A stretch of 64,000 nucleotides of DNA, from contig NW_023998421.1 in the NCBI RefSeq assembly GCF_014805625.2, positions 6,579,426 through 6,643,425 of the forward strand, in the 5' to 3' direction. A program made the position numbers and the translations under genes. Numbering within the stretch: position 1 is the first letter of the stretch; each line of letters starts with the position of its first letter. Positions 1 through 12,560 of this stretch are shown piece after piece. A model generated the notes under the pieces. It did no database searches. It had not been told where the DNA came from and saw nothing but the letters and a program-made list of their open reading frames with translations. The stretch comes from Glossina fuscipes. Its lineage: Eukaryota; Arthropoda; Insecta; Diptera; Glossinidae.

Positions 1-599
1 ATGATATTCAAATTCTACTAAAGTGAGTTTTTTGTTAATTAAGTTCAGGAATTTGCGGACTACCGGCTGCTTTCTGCCTACCAATAAGATATTGTTTTAC
101 AGATAAATTCAATACACAATGAAAAGTAATATGAGAGATTTGCTTTTATAATGTATATATATTAACACATCATCGACTAACTAAGTGAAGCTCATTGACT
201 ATACATGAATTGATAAGCACTTAACGAATTTTACTTGGCAACCGCCGATTTATATCTATATAGATTTGATGTCAATTGACATCATCCAGATTTCGTACTT
301 ACATAGCGGTAAACTTAATCTGTGTGTTTCAAATATTTTGGAAATTTATATAAAATTCGTAATGCAAGCTCATTGTAAGCGGAAAATTGATATGTGTGCA
401 CAAGATATAGTCACACATAATTGATACCATATGTGTCTGTGTATCCAAGTTAAACCCATTTTAAGTGCTTGACTTTATTCTTCTTCGGTACGGTGTGTAG
501 CGTTGTAGAAAATATATTTTTTGTACAGAAAACTCTTAAACAATTTTCTACACAAGCAAATATCAGGTGGAAATCCTACTTAAAATAACAATACAAATA

Positions 600-648
600 T
601 ATATATAAGCATATATATAAGCATATATATATATATATATATATATAT
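600..648. repeat. TA microsatellite
   Basis: Imperfect (TA)n run with interspersed 'gcatatatata' units. Confidence 0.8.
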
Positions 649-1917
649 GGCTTTATTATAAATGACTAAGAACTTTTACAGCGTATACTTCAGTATCATT
701 TACTACTTTCAGAAAATATACTAATACACATACGAGGATAATGTTTGTTGTAAGTGCAGTATGGATTTTGTGTGAAAGAAAAAGAAAGGCTTTCTGGGAT
801 GAATTAACCAGGTTTAAACCACTTTAATAGGTTCTCTTCCCGTAGGTTTTACTATATAGGTAGATCAGGATATTTTTAATATACGATGTAGCCTACACAT
901 ATTTTTAGATATATTCCTTTTCAGGGCGGCATGCGTTATATTAAAAAAAATCTTTTTGGAATTTCAGTTTCGAGAACATGCAGTGGGATAAAGGCTGTTC
1001 CGTAATATTGGTAGAAAAATTTTTATTTACACATTTCATTCGTAAAAACAACAACGCAATGATTTTGCTAATCTCGTATTTAGGACGGCCGCATAGGACT
1101 TAAATCTCAGTACGGCTTGACCCTACTGACAGTAGCTATAATAAGTGCTCGGTCGGCGAAGGCCGGACGGACTTACTTATTGGTCACAAACCCATGCATC
1201 CCTTTCTTTCTGACCATCACCGTTTTTCACAGGCAAGCGACGTACCTTGGACGGTTAGTCGTATTAGAAAAAGGCAGGCAAATGTGTTGAATGACAGGAT
1301 GAATGAGTGACAAATACGAAAGTTATAGAAGAGTATTTATATCATAAGAACGGTAAAAAATATTTTGATAAAGTGTTGCTACATAAATATTTCTCCCATT
1401 AGATAGGGTATACATTTTATGGATACTCCCGCAAATCATCTCTTGGCACTGCATATGAAAAGTGCAAGTCAACAAATCGTGAAATGCTCCGGCATCTTAC
1501 TTACGTAGTAAGTTTCAGTTTTTCCCCACCTATTTTACCTACATAGCCGTCGATAAATGAAGAACGATAGCTTAATCTGTTCATTGTCATATTTTCGTTA
1601 AGAATTTGTATATTTGGGAAAGTAACGTAAGCGTATCTTCGCGCACTGCAATCGTAGTGATAAAAGAATTTTACACCCAGCGTTGAAGTGAAGCTTGTGG
1701 ATAAATTGAGAAAATTTTGCTGTTAGTGTCATAACTTCACCCTGTTTTATGAGAAAAGCTAAAGTCAAGCGTAATGCTTATATTTTTAGGTTAGGTTAGG
1801 TAAGCTGCAAGTATAGTTTATGCCTTCTTATCGTCGTTATTATTGGCTCACATATCGCATTGTTAATACGAATAGCAATATATGTGTATGCATGCTTTAC
1901 CCGCAGATACATTTATA

Positions 1918-1990
1918 TTGACATATATTTATATATATATATGTATATATATATTTATATGTATATATGTATATATGTATATGCACATAT
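1918..1990. repeat. ATATGT/TA microsatellite
   Basis: Alternating tatata and tatgtatata units over about 70 nt. Confidence 0.75.
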
Positions 1991-2539
1991 AGATATGTAA
2001 TGTGCTGTTTTTATTTGCTGAAAACCTTTGGTATTGTGTTTTTCTTGCGATATAACTCTTTTTGCAGATAACCAACCAAACTTCTTGAAATATAATAAAT
2101 TTATAATGTCGGTATACATTTTCCGCTTGCTTTTTTCTTATTCAACTTTTTTCCTATTTTCTCCATAAAGTATACGCACGGTAATCTGAAGAGATTCAGA
2201 TGTTGTTTTTTTTTTTCGAATCGAAATAAAAAAAGCATGAATTTGTTTACCTTTAGATTTCGGTTAAATAAAAGTTAAGTTTTTTCTTTTAAAAAATATC
2301 GTATGCATTTAATCATCATATATATATATATGCTTATAGAGGAAGAAAGGACACGCATAGAGATATAAACATATACTCATATGTGCATTGAAATTGTTTG
2401 TGCATATAGACAAGAAGAAAATTTATCTTCTGTACCGAAAAGATCTCTTCTTTGCAAATTCCATATAATAGACTCAATGATAAATTGCTGAAATTAAGAA
2501 AAACTTTTCATGAACTGGGGAATAAAAGCAGAATAAAAA

Positions 2540-2582
2540 AATAAATAAATAAATATAAATAAAAAAAAAAAAAAAAAAAAAA
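2540..2582. repeat. (AAAT)n and poly-A tract
   Basis: 'aataaataaataaatataaat' followed by a run of about 22 A. It could be the 3' tail of an old retroelement on the plus strand, but no body is recognised. Confidence 0.6.
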
Positions 2583-4079
2583 CAGACATGAAAACATGAT
2601 AAATGAAAATTATAAATTGCTTGTTTTGTGCAGAATAAATGTCTTAAATGAGTTTCGTTTGTGATGCATGCCCTCATGTACTAAAGCGGTGTTTAATAAT
2701 AATAAAAAAATTATAGTTATTTAATAACCGAAATAAAGCGGAAAGAAGCAATTAATTTGAAAAAATTTCACATTTTAGAAGAAAGATTTTAAATATATTT
2801 AATGCTTACCAGAAAGAGGATTTTTATAAAATCTTAAAAAATACATTCTCCCAAAACATGATATTTCACTTGTTCTTTAGTTTAGCAGTAACAAGTTATT
2901 TACATCATCTTATATTTAAGTAAAAGAATTCATTTATTGGATGTAAAAAATTAGTTAGGGAGTAGCAAGTTATTTACGTCATCTTGTACCTAAGAAAACG
3001 AATCCATTTATTCGAAGTGAAACACTGGGTCGTTCCATTTCTTAGGAAAGATGTACTATGGGGTATAGAATAAAATTATAACTGCTTTATTTGAAAGGTA
3101 TATATGAGGTATACGCGCAAGTTAACGTACTCAAGTAAACACGACATAGTTTCTTGGAGCTTTCTATAGACGTAGTCCTGCGAGAAAAAATGTGATTTGA
3201 AGTAATCTTTACTGGTTCGATTTAATTTGAAGGACAAAGCTGGTAAATCCTTAGCAATAAAGAACTGCGGATGCGTTTTGATGTCCAAAGGACAAAAAAT
3301 CAGAATTCAGATTAGGTGAAGCAGCAACATCGACGATAAAGTTGAACATCCATGACAGGCCTATAAGGGGCAGATGTGGTGGATTTTGGTTAGTTGCATA
3401 ATGACGCAATCGCGATAAAGTTCATGGTATCAGGAGTTTTCAATATGAAACAATTTGGCCCCACAGAGCAAAACTCGAGCAAGAAATGTTTGCCGTTGCA
3501 ACATGGCGAGTCCTATACTCCTCCCTGTTATCCGCAAAGGTTATAAGGGTCTCATTCGTTGAATTGTTTTTTGCCCGAAGGGTGCTTCGACTGGCACCCA
3601 AAAATATGGACATTTGTGAGGATAGTCTCAACACATGAAACATTTTTTGGAAGTAGAAATCGAAAACTGCCTGGGAGGTGGCAAAATTTTTTTGACGGTC
3701 AATACTCTATTAAAATGATCCGTTAAATATTTAAGAAAAAGATTTAATTGGTGTGACCAAAGATTGAGGAGTTTGAAAATTCCATTTTCCGCACATAAAC
3801 GAAGAGCCGGATTACATGCAGAGATGCTTAAAAGGATTACGCCAGTTCTGTTATGCTTAGAAGAGAAATCCTTGTTTCCCAAAAATTGCAAACTGAAACT
3901 TCTACCGCGTTTTTCTCGCAACTGTGGTTTATGAGCCTATCGTACCGCTGCCTCATTTCACTTTCCATCTTTAAGCATTGATATTTTGACTGTCAGTTAC
4001 GAATAACGTTTTCATTCCTATAATCTAAAGTTCCTCGATTCAATGGTTCATTTTCGGCTATTCCTCCTCAATAGCAGAA

Positions 4080-4385
4080 AAAAAATTCACTTCAGTGCCA
4101 TTTTTATGCTCTATACCTCTTTTGATGCAAGAGCATAGTAGGTTTTGCGGATGTATGCAGCGCCCAGAGGGACTCGAGATGGACCAGCCGATCGATTCAG
4201 AAACGGATTTTGAGTTTGTACGTTCGTCGGTCCGTCTTTTGTTCTTTTGTTTAATCCACTTTAGAAGATATTTTGATGAAATTCGGTACATTGAATTCTT
4301 TTTTGGCCCAAGGACAACTGCTGTCGAAATTGTTACGACTCGGATCACTTTTTCGCCTACTTCCCTTATAACATCTCAATTCTAA
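4080..4385 (+). repeat. Interspersed repeat copy (ttttggcccaaggacaac family)
   Basis: It contains the recurring order 'gaaattcggtac', 'ttttttggcccaaggacaac', 'gaaattg..acgactcggatcactttttcg' and 'cttcccttataac'. The same order recurs at 18.3, 52.1, 55.7 and 57.5 kb. It is non-coding, decayed and without visible terminal repeats. Confidence 0.45.
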
Positions 4386-5599
4386 AACTTGTTACACGAT
4401 TATCTTTAGGGTCGTGTAGGTTATATAATGGTGGGGCGTGGCTACCTTTAGTGTTTTTATTTGTTTTAGAATAAATTTTTCAAAAAATCCTGCGAAAGGA
4501 ATATTTTTGTTCGTTTATTGTGCAAAGTTATGGCCTTTAGTGTTACAAATAGGAAAAAAAGTTATGCAAAGAAACGTGAAAAGGTAAGACGAGGTCATTT
4601 TGTCTTTAATAATTAAAAAAAAAAAAACTGTTAAGATTTTTACTTCCATACGTAAAAATCCTGTATTGACAACTCTTCTCATTTTTTCTTATATAATAGA
4701 TTATAGAAAAATAAACCTGGTTTTATCGCACACAAGGTGACGATAATGGTAATGGCAATGGACGCTATGTAAAATTCGAACTAAACAGAAAAAAAGTGCC
4801 TTAACTAAATTGCTTAAATAACTTATTCAAATCTCTATGAATGATCGGAAATAGAAGAAAATTGGAAGAATTTATGGTTAAGCATTTAATTAAAGTCTTT
4901 TACGATTCTGTTTTGATGTATTTTGTTTTCTGATTGCAAATCATTTTAATTTGCTTTAAGCAAATCCCTTTGCTTTTTAGTTTGTAAATCAAAGTCTTCT
5001 TAAACGCATTTTCTTAGAAATAAATATTTTTTTCTTAAAATCCAATTTTCTACCAACCATGCTTGAGTATGATTTATTATATTTTATTCATGTTGTTATT
5101 GTATACGATATTTTCTTTTCTAAATATATTTCACTTTCTACGTTTAGCAGAAGGTTGTATATATATAATATTTATTTTTCTTTTGTACTGAATTTCTTAA
5201 GGTTTTACTTGTAAAAAATAAGTAAAACTAAGTTTTATATATAACGCATCGACGCAATATTGCATCAGTAAAAAGCAAACACACGAAACAAGTAGGAAAA
5301 TTATATTCACCTGTGGTCGCATCTCTTACACCTCCCTCTTTATCTAAAAAAGAGGGAAAATCGAAAGACTGAAGTTTCGTTATTCTATAACATTAACACA
5401 CCGCTGAATAAGCATTCGTAGGGCGATATACAGATTTAAAATGACTTTTATGTCCATATGGTCCTTATGATTTTTAGATAGTGCGTCGAAATTACAAGTC
5501 AAAGCGATTCTTCAATAGTGGCGACAGGTACATGTCAGTCCACAAATTTGTTGTTGATAGGTATATCTAACTTTTTCACATTTTTTGTCCTTTATATTC

Positions 5600-5995
5600 A
5601 TATACTTGAGTAGGGATGTCTGGTTTGTAGGAGACTACCTTGATTTTACAGTTCATTTGTTTTTTGTGTTTTTCCTACTTATGGGACATGGTTCACTAAA
5701 TCATTTCTTGCATCTAAGGGGATTATCTGTTATTGGGCCGTGTTCTTGTGGCCGTCCGTCTGAGGATTGGAAGCAAGTGCTTCGCGAATGGTCACTCTAT
5801 TCCGACGTTAGGAATTTAGCCGCTATGGGAATTAGAGTGGGTGATTAGAGCGGAGGACCATATTTTTAACGGTGCTCTCTCTAAGGACGCTTATGTGCAA
5901 AGCTTAAACATATTTGCAATCGACGCCTTTGAAAGACGTCTTATTGCGGTGGTCAGACGTCTTATTGCGGTGGTTGCCCAGAGGCTCCCCTATGC
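5600..5995 (+). mobile_element. 3' relic of a non-LTR retrotransposon ORF2 C-terminus
   Basis: The frame through 5681-5848 reads GHGSLNHFLHLRGL, then PCSCGRPSEDW, then LYSDVRNLAAMGI. This resembles the C-terminal zinc-finger region of Jockey/R1-type reverse transcriptase proteins ('GHG.FN.YL', 'C.CG..EDW.HVL.ECP.Y'). The expected second Cys pair is lost (VLREWSLY). The frame shifts at about 5841-5848, where AEDHIFNGALS and IDAFERRL continue in another frame. The element is truncated and dead. A 21-nt direct duplication (cagacgtcttattgcggtggt type) lies at about 5935-5982. Confidence 0.6.
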
Positions 5996-8900
5996 GTGGA
6001 ACTGCTGGCTGGAGTTTTTGCTGCAGCAGAATCTCCGTAGTGTGATCTTCTTCCTGACTGCCTGCGGTTGCTATAAAAATCGCGGGAACATTAAATATTT
6101 GAGGTGTTAGATAGGCCTCGCCTCCGTCAGCGGGAAGGACATGCCATTCACGTGCTCTTGATCTGGAACTTCATGGGAGCTTCGCTGTACCGCAGGATTA
6201 AGCCTGCACGGCAGGAACCTACGTAAACCGCCTGTAACACATCTGTACTCTATAAGCCTCGACATTTCTGAAAGAATGTTCATTGCGCCATGCAAGTTTC
6301 TCCCCCAAGTTTATAGGGATTGTCTAACTCTCTGGAAAGCGCCGGTTACGCAAACTTAACCCGTGATTTCTAATAGCTACTCAAAAACAAAAAGGACATA
6401 CCTCTGTAATCTATAAGTAAAGAGCAAAGAACATAAGATTTTATATTTGAAAGCCTCTGTATCCTCTGTTGAGCCTATTTTTAAATGGTTTTGCTAGCTT
6501 TTTGCAGCTGCAAAGGGCCAGATACAGAGATGGCTAGACGGTCGGAAGTGGACGTCTTAGTTCTTAGTAGTAAGCGAAAGACAATCAGGCGAGTATGCCT
6601 AGAGTAAGAAGTTAAGACGAAGCGAGAATGAAAATATTTTATAGTCTTTCTAAAGCTTCCGTTTGGACATTGCAAGCGTTTTGACAAAATTAATAAACTG
6701 TCAAGTTTCCGGTCGGGGGTATAATAAGTATTAGTACATGGTCCATAAAAGTCTTATTTTTGTCTTTATTGTTCATTCAGGGAATGCTGTGTGCGAGGCA
6801 AGCGTATAGTTTATTTACATGATGCTTGTTATGATAACTGAAGCCCACAAAAAAATTTGCTTCTCCGGAATAATATATATATTTTATGACATAAGCATTT
6901 TCTCTCCAAGTGTATGTTTGATGAAGTAAACCCAACAGAAATGCGTTAAATTATGTACTTATGCTGTACGCCGAAGAACAAGATCCCTATGCGTCTTCCA
7001 TCGTATTAGAAAAAGTGCGGCGTCTATTTTTTTTTTTTTTTTTGAGAGGAATGTAAATAAGAAAATTATTATATCTCTTGGAGAGATATTGTGTGCACCG
7101 CCTGTTCAATAGCCTTAAAGCTTTCAGATCAGTTGGTTCATCCTGCTCATTCCTAACAGGATATTAGTGAGTGCGGAATGAATTTTAAATCCTTTTTGCT
7201 TCATCTTGCCATTTTATGATAATTATTTTGTGAAATTTGTTTGAAAATTAGCTTCCTGGAGTTTCTATTAAGAGACGGGCAGCTCGTAGCAAGTGTTGGC
7301 TTATTTTAGTTCGTTTTTTTTTTTTTTTTTTGAGTGTATTTACACTTAACAATTCGTCACATTTTTTGCCATCAACTGAGATCATATGGGTCAAGTACGT
7401 TTCTCTAAACACATTTTTTTTCCAACAGAATGGTTCCGTCCATGAATTACTGAACATTTCGACGTTCGCCTATTGTAATGTGTAACATGCTACAGTCTTT
7501 TACAGCTCTGGCAGTCACGCTCCCAAGCGAATAATTGTCATCTCAAATTGATTCATTGAAAAAAAAAAAATTGCTTTTTTCATATTCGTATTCTAATTTT
7601 TCTTGCAACAACTACCATAAAACCAATTTCATATTTTATATCAATTTTTGTTCAGTCTATGATGCCCATGTTTGAATGTCACAAGCCAAATGAAAGCCTT
7701 AGTTGACTTGTATCCTTCGGCGACGACGATGAAAATGCATGAGTTCCACAATAAGCAATAAAGCAAGTAACATAAAGGAATCTTTTTTTTCCATTAAATT
7801 TTCCAAGAAGTAAAATATTGCTTGCAGGTAAAATTTGCTTGCTTAAGTTAAACTGCAATAGTTTGCTTTATAAAAACCTTAGTTACGTACTCAAATAAGA
7901 TTATTTTAACGTCGTCCTTCTCTAAAAATTTGAATTTGTTTAAGAAAAAAAAAAAAAGAAGAAGAAAAGGAAAGCGAAGATTTGTACTCTCACAAACAAA
8001 GTCACGCGCACATACACACACACACACACACAAATAATCTAACAAAGATAAAAGGAAAAATCTTTATAAGCTAAAGATTAGAAAAATGTGTAAACATTTT
8101 CATTTTAATTAAAAAAACACTTAAATTGATTTTGTTACTTAAAATCGAGCGTATTTATCATTAAATTAAGTTAATCGTCTCCTAAACTTTTACTACAAAC
8201 TGCGCATGGATGACTACATGGTTGAACAGGATTTAGGTTCTCATTCATTTTTGGTGTTTTGAGAGCAAATAACTCGAACTCAATCATCGGTTATTCGATT
8301 TAGCCCTCCACTGGACAGCTCACCTTAATTAATTTAAAACAGTTATTTGCCAAAGAGTAAAAGAAGAAGAGCTTTTAATAAAAATAATACGTTCTGTATG
8401 TTATGTACGGTATCCACAGTCAATAATATCTGTGTATTTGTTGATAACTTTTAATTGAAATTAAAAAGTATTGGTTACAAAAAATTAATAATCGGAAAAC
8501 TAACGATCACTATCTACGGTCTTCGTCGCTTCTCGGTCTTCGTAGCGAAGTCGCCAAGAAGGCCGAAATAGTCATTGATCTATTTTCGCATATCTTCAAC
8601 TGAACGGGTGTTAACGAGATGGAGATAGTTTTGCGTAGTAATCTGTAATCGAGAGCAGTTCCCAACTGGAGTTGAAGATCATTTCCTTGGCTGTTTTTGC
8701 TGCGGACAGATATGAACGGCTTTTTGTCTTTAAGCGCGTCCCCAAATTTGATTAGTTGGGCTTGAGATCGTTCAGATTTTACAATTTCGCCAGTCTTTAG
8801 GAATTCACAGCAAATGTGAATTCTTAAAAGTTCATAGTACCAACAGAGTCCTTATCGCTCAGCCAAGCCAACTTTATCCTGCAATCGGAGATGCGGGTCA

Positions 8901-9901
8901 TGGATATTGTGCTCCATATGTGTGCTTGGGTGTTAATGGTGGTGAATATGAAAACAAATTATTCGTTATGAATTAACGTCATTAAGCACTTTGCACTTAC
9001 CATTTCTTTGGCACTTGACGCTTGACCTTCCCATCAATCAAAAAAAATGATTTCATTGGAACTTCAGTGAATGTTGTGTGAAACGTAAAGATGTCATTTT
9101 CAGAAGAAGAAGTCAAGGTTTTATTGAGCGTGTCATGTTACTAATTCCGATACGGTTTTCGTAAATAAGCGTTAAATTATTGAAGTTTGTAATGTGTGCA
9201 AAATAAGGCGGAAGGAATTTAGCATCTTTTTTGCGTTTACCAGAATCTAATGGAAAATTTATTTTATTCATTCCAATTGAACTTATTGAAGTTTTTTGCT
9301 TAGATAATGTCTCATACTGTTCTTCTATTATTATTTTACCTAACGGAAAATTTAAAACTCTTTATCTCTTCCTTTATTTTCTTTTTATACGGTTAACAAT
9401 CTCCTTTAGATGTCTATTTGACGGATAGACGCAAGCTTTCAGGATGTTTGCTTATTTTCATGTTCATTTCGTTTATAGAGTCGTTTCTCTTGTTTTCTCG
9501 TTTATTTTACCATACTAAGCTTATACCGGAGTAAAGCCTTAAGCCACTGCTTAATTTTGCTGTGATCAGTAGAAAGAGGTAGAAAAAACAAAACGAAGAA
9601 ATAAAAAAATGAAAAAACGGTAACGACAGGAAAAAACATATTAAAATTGTGTTTCCAGTTCACAGCACATTCATTACAATTGTGTTAAATCCAAATCCTA
9701 CTCATGGTCGCAAACACATGCCTACAGACTTGCATAGATTTTCAAAAAGAATTCACATCTACGTTATAGATTCTTCTACATATATGTTATGTATATTCGT
9801 ACCTTCCTTTCTATAAAAAAATATCAGTCGGTTTTTCATCTTATTTTCTTTTTTTTTATATCGCAATAAAAAATGAAAAACAAAAAAAAAAACAAATAAA
9901 G
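5996..9901. other. No gene seen
   Basis: Possible continuation of the retroelement 3' region to about 6300, then AT-rich DNA with poly-T and poly-A runs. At 8500-8950 a less AT-rich patch gives protein-like fragments on the minus strand (for example LIKFGDALKDKKPFISV) broken by stops. It may be a mobile-element scrap. Confidence 0.5.
8012..8032. repeat. (CA)n microsatellite
   Basis: Short perfect CA run after 'cacgcgcacata'. Confidence 0.75.
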
Positions 9902-10345
9902 AAAACAAGTAAGAAAATTATATTCGGTATTGACCGAATCTTTTATACCCATTGCCGTGATCTTAAATCAAAGAAAAGAATTGCATTTTCATGCTCTATA
10001 ATGTTTAGTGCGCGTGGCTGACTTTTTCTATTTTCAGAGCAAAAGTGGAAATTTTGAGAGGTGTATATATATTGTACGTTATAAGTAATAAGTAACAAAT
10101 ACGAGAAGCAAAGGTGTTCACAGTTTACGTTACATAGATGTGTGGACGTTGTAGGCGTGTCCTTTGACAAGTTCAGATCATTTTCAAATTCTTATGCAAT
10201 TTGTAGGCGATATCTTCAGGTTTTCGGAGGGATTCTACACAGTTCTGCAACGGACAGATGGACAGACGAACGTTCAGACATACTTAGATTTCGATTTTGA
10301 AACAGGCCAACAATTTATAGAATAATGGAGTTTTTGAAGCTTATT
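9902..10345 (+). repeat. Interspersed repeat copy with 'aacaagtaagaaaattatattcgg' head
   Basis: The head aaacaagtaagaaaatta and 'accgaatcttttatacccattgcc' start the copy. It runs to a 'ggacagatggacagacgaacg' tail. The same head is seen at 5287 (acaagtaggaaaattatatt). This is a dispersed non-coding element of the kind widespread in fly genomes. Confidence 0.5.
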
Positions 10346-10439
10346 TCTTCGTGTTATAAAAATATTGGAAAAGAATTAAGTTCTAATACACGATAGTAGT
10401 GCGTAAGCGAGGTTAGTTTTTCCCATTTTTGTACAGGTT

Positions 10440-10800
10440 TTACGGCAGCACTTACACGATATACGTCAAATTTTTGTATATAGATCTGCTGCAGTTTATG
10501 AGAAAAAAACCAATTTCTTTCTCCTTTTGAAAACCGCAGGTTTTCTCAATGCGTCTCGCGATTTGTCCATTTTCAATATCAACCTGCGTGCAAGAGTTTC
10601 CAATGTTTCTGAGAGATGGGCACACCGATATGTTCAAATCGATGCAGAATATGATGCCGATCAAGTATGTAAACAGTTTGATGGGTCTCTGAAGCTTCCA
10701 TCTCGACGTTGCAAATGTATTGATAAAATGAATATACCCCCCGCATCCTTCGGTGATGGGTGTAAAATTCAGCTTAACAAATACACCGAAAAATGTTGTA
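10440..10800 (-). repeat. Interspersed repeat copy, 'cccatcaccgaaggatg' family (copy 1)
   Basis: On the minus strand it starts 'cccatcaccgaaggatgcgg', then 'tattcatttt', then 'ggaaactcttgcacgcaggt'. It ends near 'caaatttttgtatat' (plus-strand reading). It aligns by eye with 12030-12340 and in part with 63110-63300. Confidence 0.55.
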
Positions 10801-11293
10801 CCCATTTTACGTTTGTTGTAGTTATAGTTGTTGCTTTTTGTTCATTTTTAATATCAGCACTGGCTTAAAGGTTGTTTTACAGTATAACATTTTTCCTGCT
10901 TGTGCTGGATATCTTGTTATTTTTAACTTGTCAGTGTGTTCACGTACGAGAGCATACGTCCTGACATAAGCACATATTTATATGTATTGCCAGTCAGTTA
11001 AGTTTCGCCAACAGCCATATCAATGATCTACAGGTGCATTACCTCTCAAACCATTACAGCTCGTAACATATTCATGGTAATATAAGCATCAACCAAGAGC
11101 TATGGTAAAATTTAACCTTTACGTAAACATAAAATGTTAGTATACCGCACGAGCGAACACTTTTCTCTCTTAGATATTTTTCATTTTGTTTTTTGATTTT
11201 TTTTCTTTTTAGTTTACAAACTAAACAGCAACATAACGTAAATTTTTGTATATAAAGAAAAAAATCTGGTTGCTCATCCACAATCATCCAAGT

Positions 11294-11334
11294 ATATATG
11301 TAAGTATGTATGTATGTATGTATGCATGTATGTA
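11294..11334. repeat. (TATG)n microsatellite
   Basis: Tandem tatg/taag units of 4 nt over about 40 nt. Confidence 0.75.
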
Positions 11335-12029
11335 AATAAAAGTACATTTTTTCGTTTTCTCTTTATACAACTATTAAAAATTCTTGGTATGTGTAGCATA
11401 ATTTTGCTTATGGGATTTTAATGGTAACACGAAATGCTAAACAGAAAAGTTTTCTTTTTTCTTATCATTAATTTCACTTTCATGTTGACAAACGCGATGA
11501 AATTTAAGCACCGTATTGTTATTGCTGCTTTGTTTTTCTTATTCGAAAATTGCTTTTATTTTATATTTAAGGAAAAAAAGTTGATTAAATGTCGAGAAGT
11601 TTATAAGCTGTGAAATAAACGCTGAATAAGGTAAATATATAAATGGTATATGGAATCTATTGCATCATTGCATCATTGAAAGCTCTTCTTCCTCTTCATC
11701 TTCTTTACTAGAAATCAAAAAATCAACAATAAATTCCCAGTGACCGTGTGACAATTCTATTATTGATAGATACGATTTGAAGTTTCATCCGTGAAGCTTC
11801 ATATTGTCTGCGTTACACATAAACAAAAGGTGTTACCCTACACTTTCTTTCTGCAGAACAAAATGCTATTTAATTATTGAGGAACAATATGCTATGGCCG
11901 ATCTACGCTCATCGGCATACCAAGTATTCCTATCAAGACTATTTGTTTATTCCTGGGATTAGCGCGAAAGCATCACAAAGAATCTACGTAATTGTTGTCC
12001 TTTCACAGTAACTACTAAAATACTATTAG

Positions 12030-12560
12030 TTTTATTATGCCCATCACCGAAGGATGAGGGACATATTCATTTCGGCAAATAGTTTGCAATGCTTTAGAGA
12101 TCCCGCAAAGCATATATACTCTTGGTCGGCGTCAAATTCTGCATCGCATGTCTGTCTGCTCGTCTAGTTAATGTCTGTTGTAATCATTGGCTGTAATCCT
12201 GGCTGCAAAAATGAAGCTGCCGGCTCCAAATTTTGCAAAGCCATTGGAAGTTCTTGCACGCAGATTGGCATTGAAAATGGGTCAAATTGGTCGAAGGACA
12301 CCGTACTACGTAAAGTGAGGATACTTTCTTTATTCAAGAGGAATAAAAAATTGGTTTTTGCTAATTTTTACTATTGTTATGATACTATAGTACCTGTACG
12401 AAAATGGAACAAATTGACCACGCCTATCCAATATTGTAGTATATCGAAAGTCAGTTTTTTTTCAATATCTTTATGACGCGAAGAAGCTAGCTTTAAAAAC
12501 CCCATAAAGTATATAAGTTTTAGGCCAGCTATAGACTCGATATGCATATAAGCAGGTCCG
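12030..12560 (+). repeat. Interspersed repeat copy, 'cccatcaccgaaggatg' family (copy 2)
   Basis: It shows cccatcaccgaaggatgagg, 'atattcattt', 'tctgtctgctcgtct' and 'ggaagttcttgcacgcagat' in the same order as the inverted copy at 10440-10800. The opposite orientation shows two independent insertions about 1.3 kb apart. Confidence 0.55.

Larger units (their letters stand above)
1..5599. other. No gene seen
   Basis: AT-rich sequence with microsatellites, poly-A/T runs and one repeat copy at 4.1-4.4 kb. A slightly GC-richer patch at 1080-1260 carries no recognisable frame. Short open frames on both strands look random. Confidence 0.6.

Noticed and set aside
1786..1802. Three tandem TTAGG(T) units, as in insect telomeres
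   Set aside because: Too short, and Diptera lack TTAGG telomeres. It is likely chance in AT-rich DNA.
10527..10868. 113-codon plus and 117-codon minus open frames
   Set aside because: Both lie within a non-coding interspersed repeat copy. The open frames are not kept in the other copies at 12.0 and 63.1 kb.
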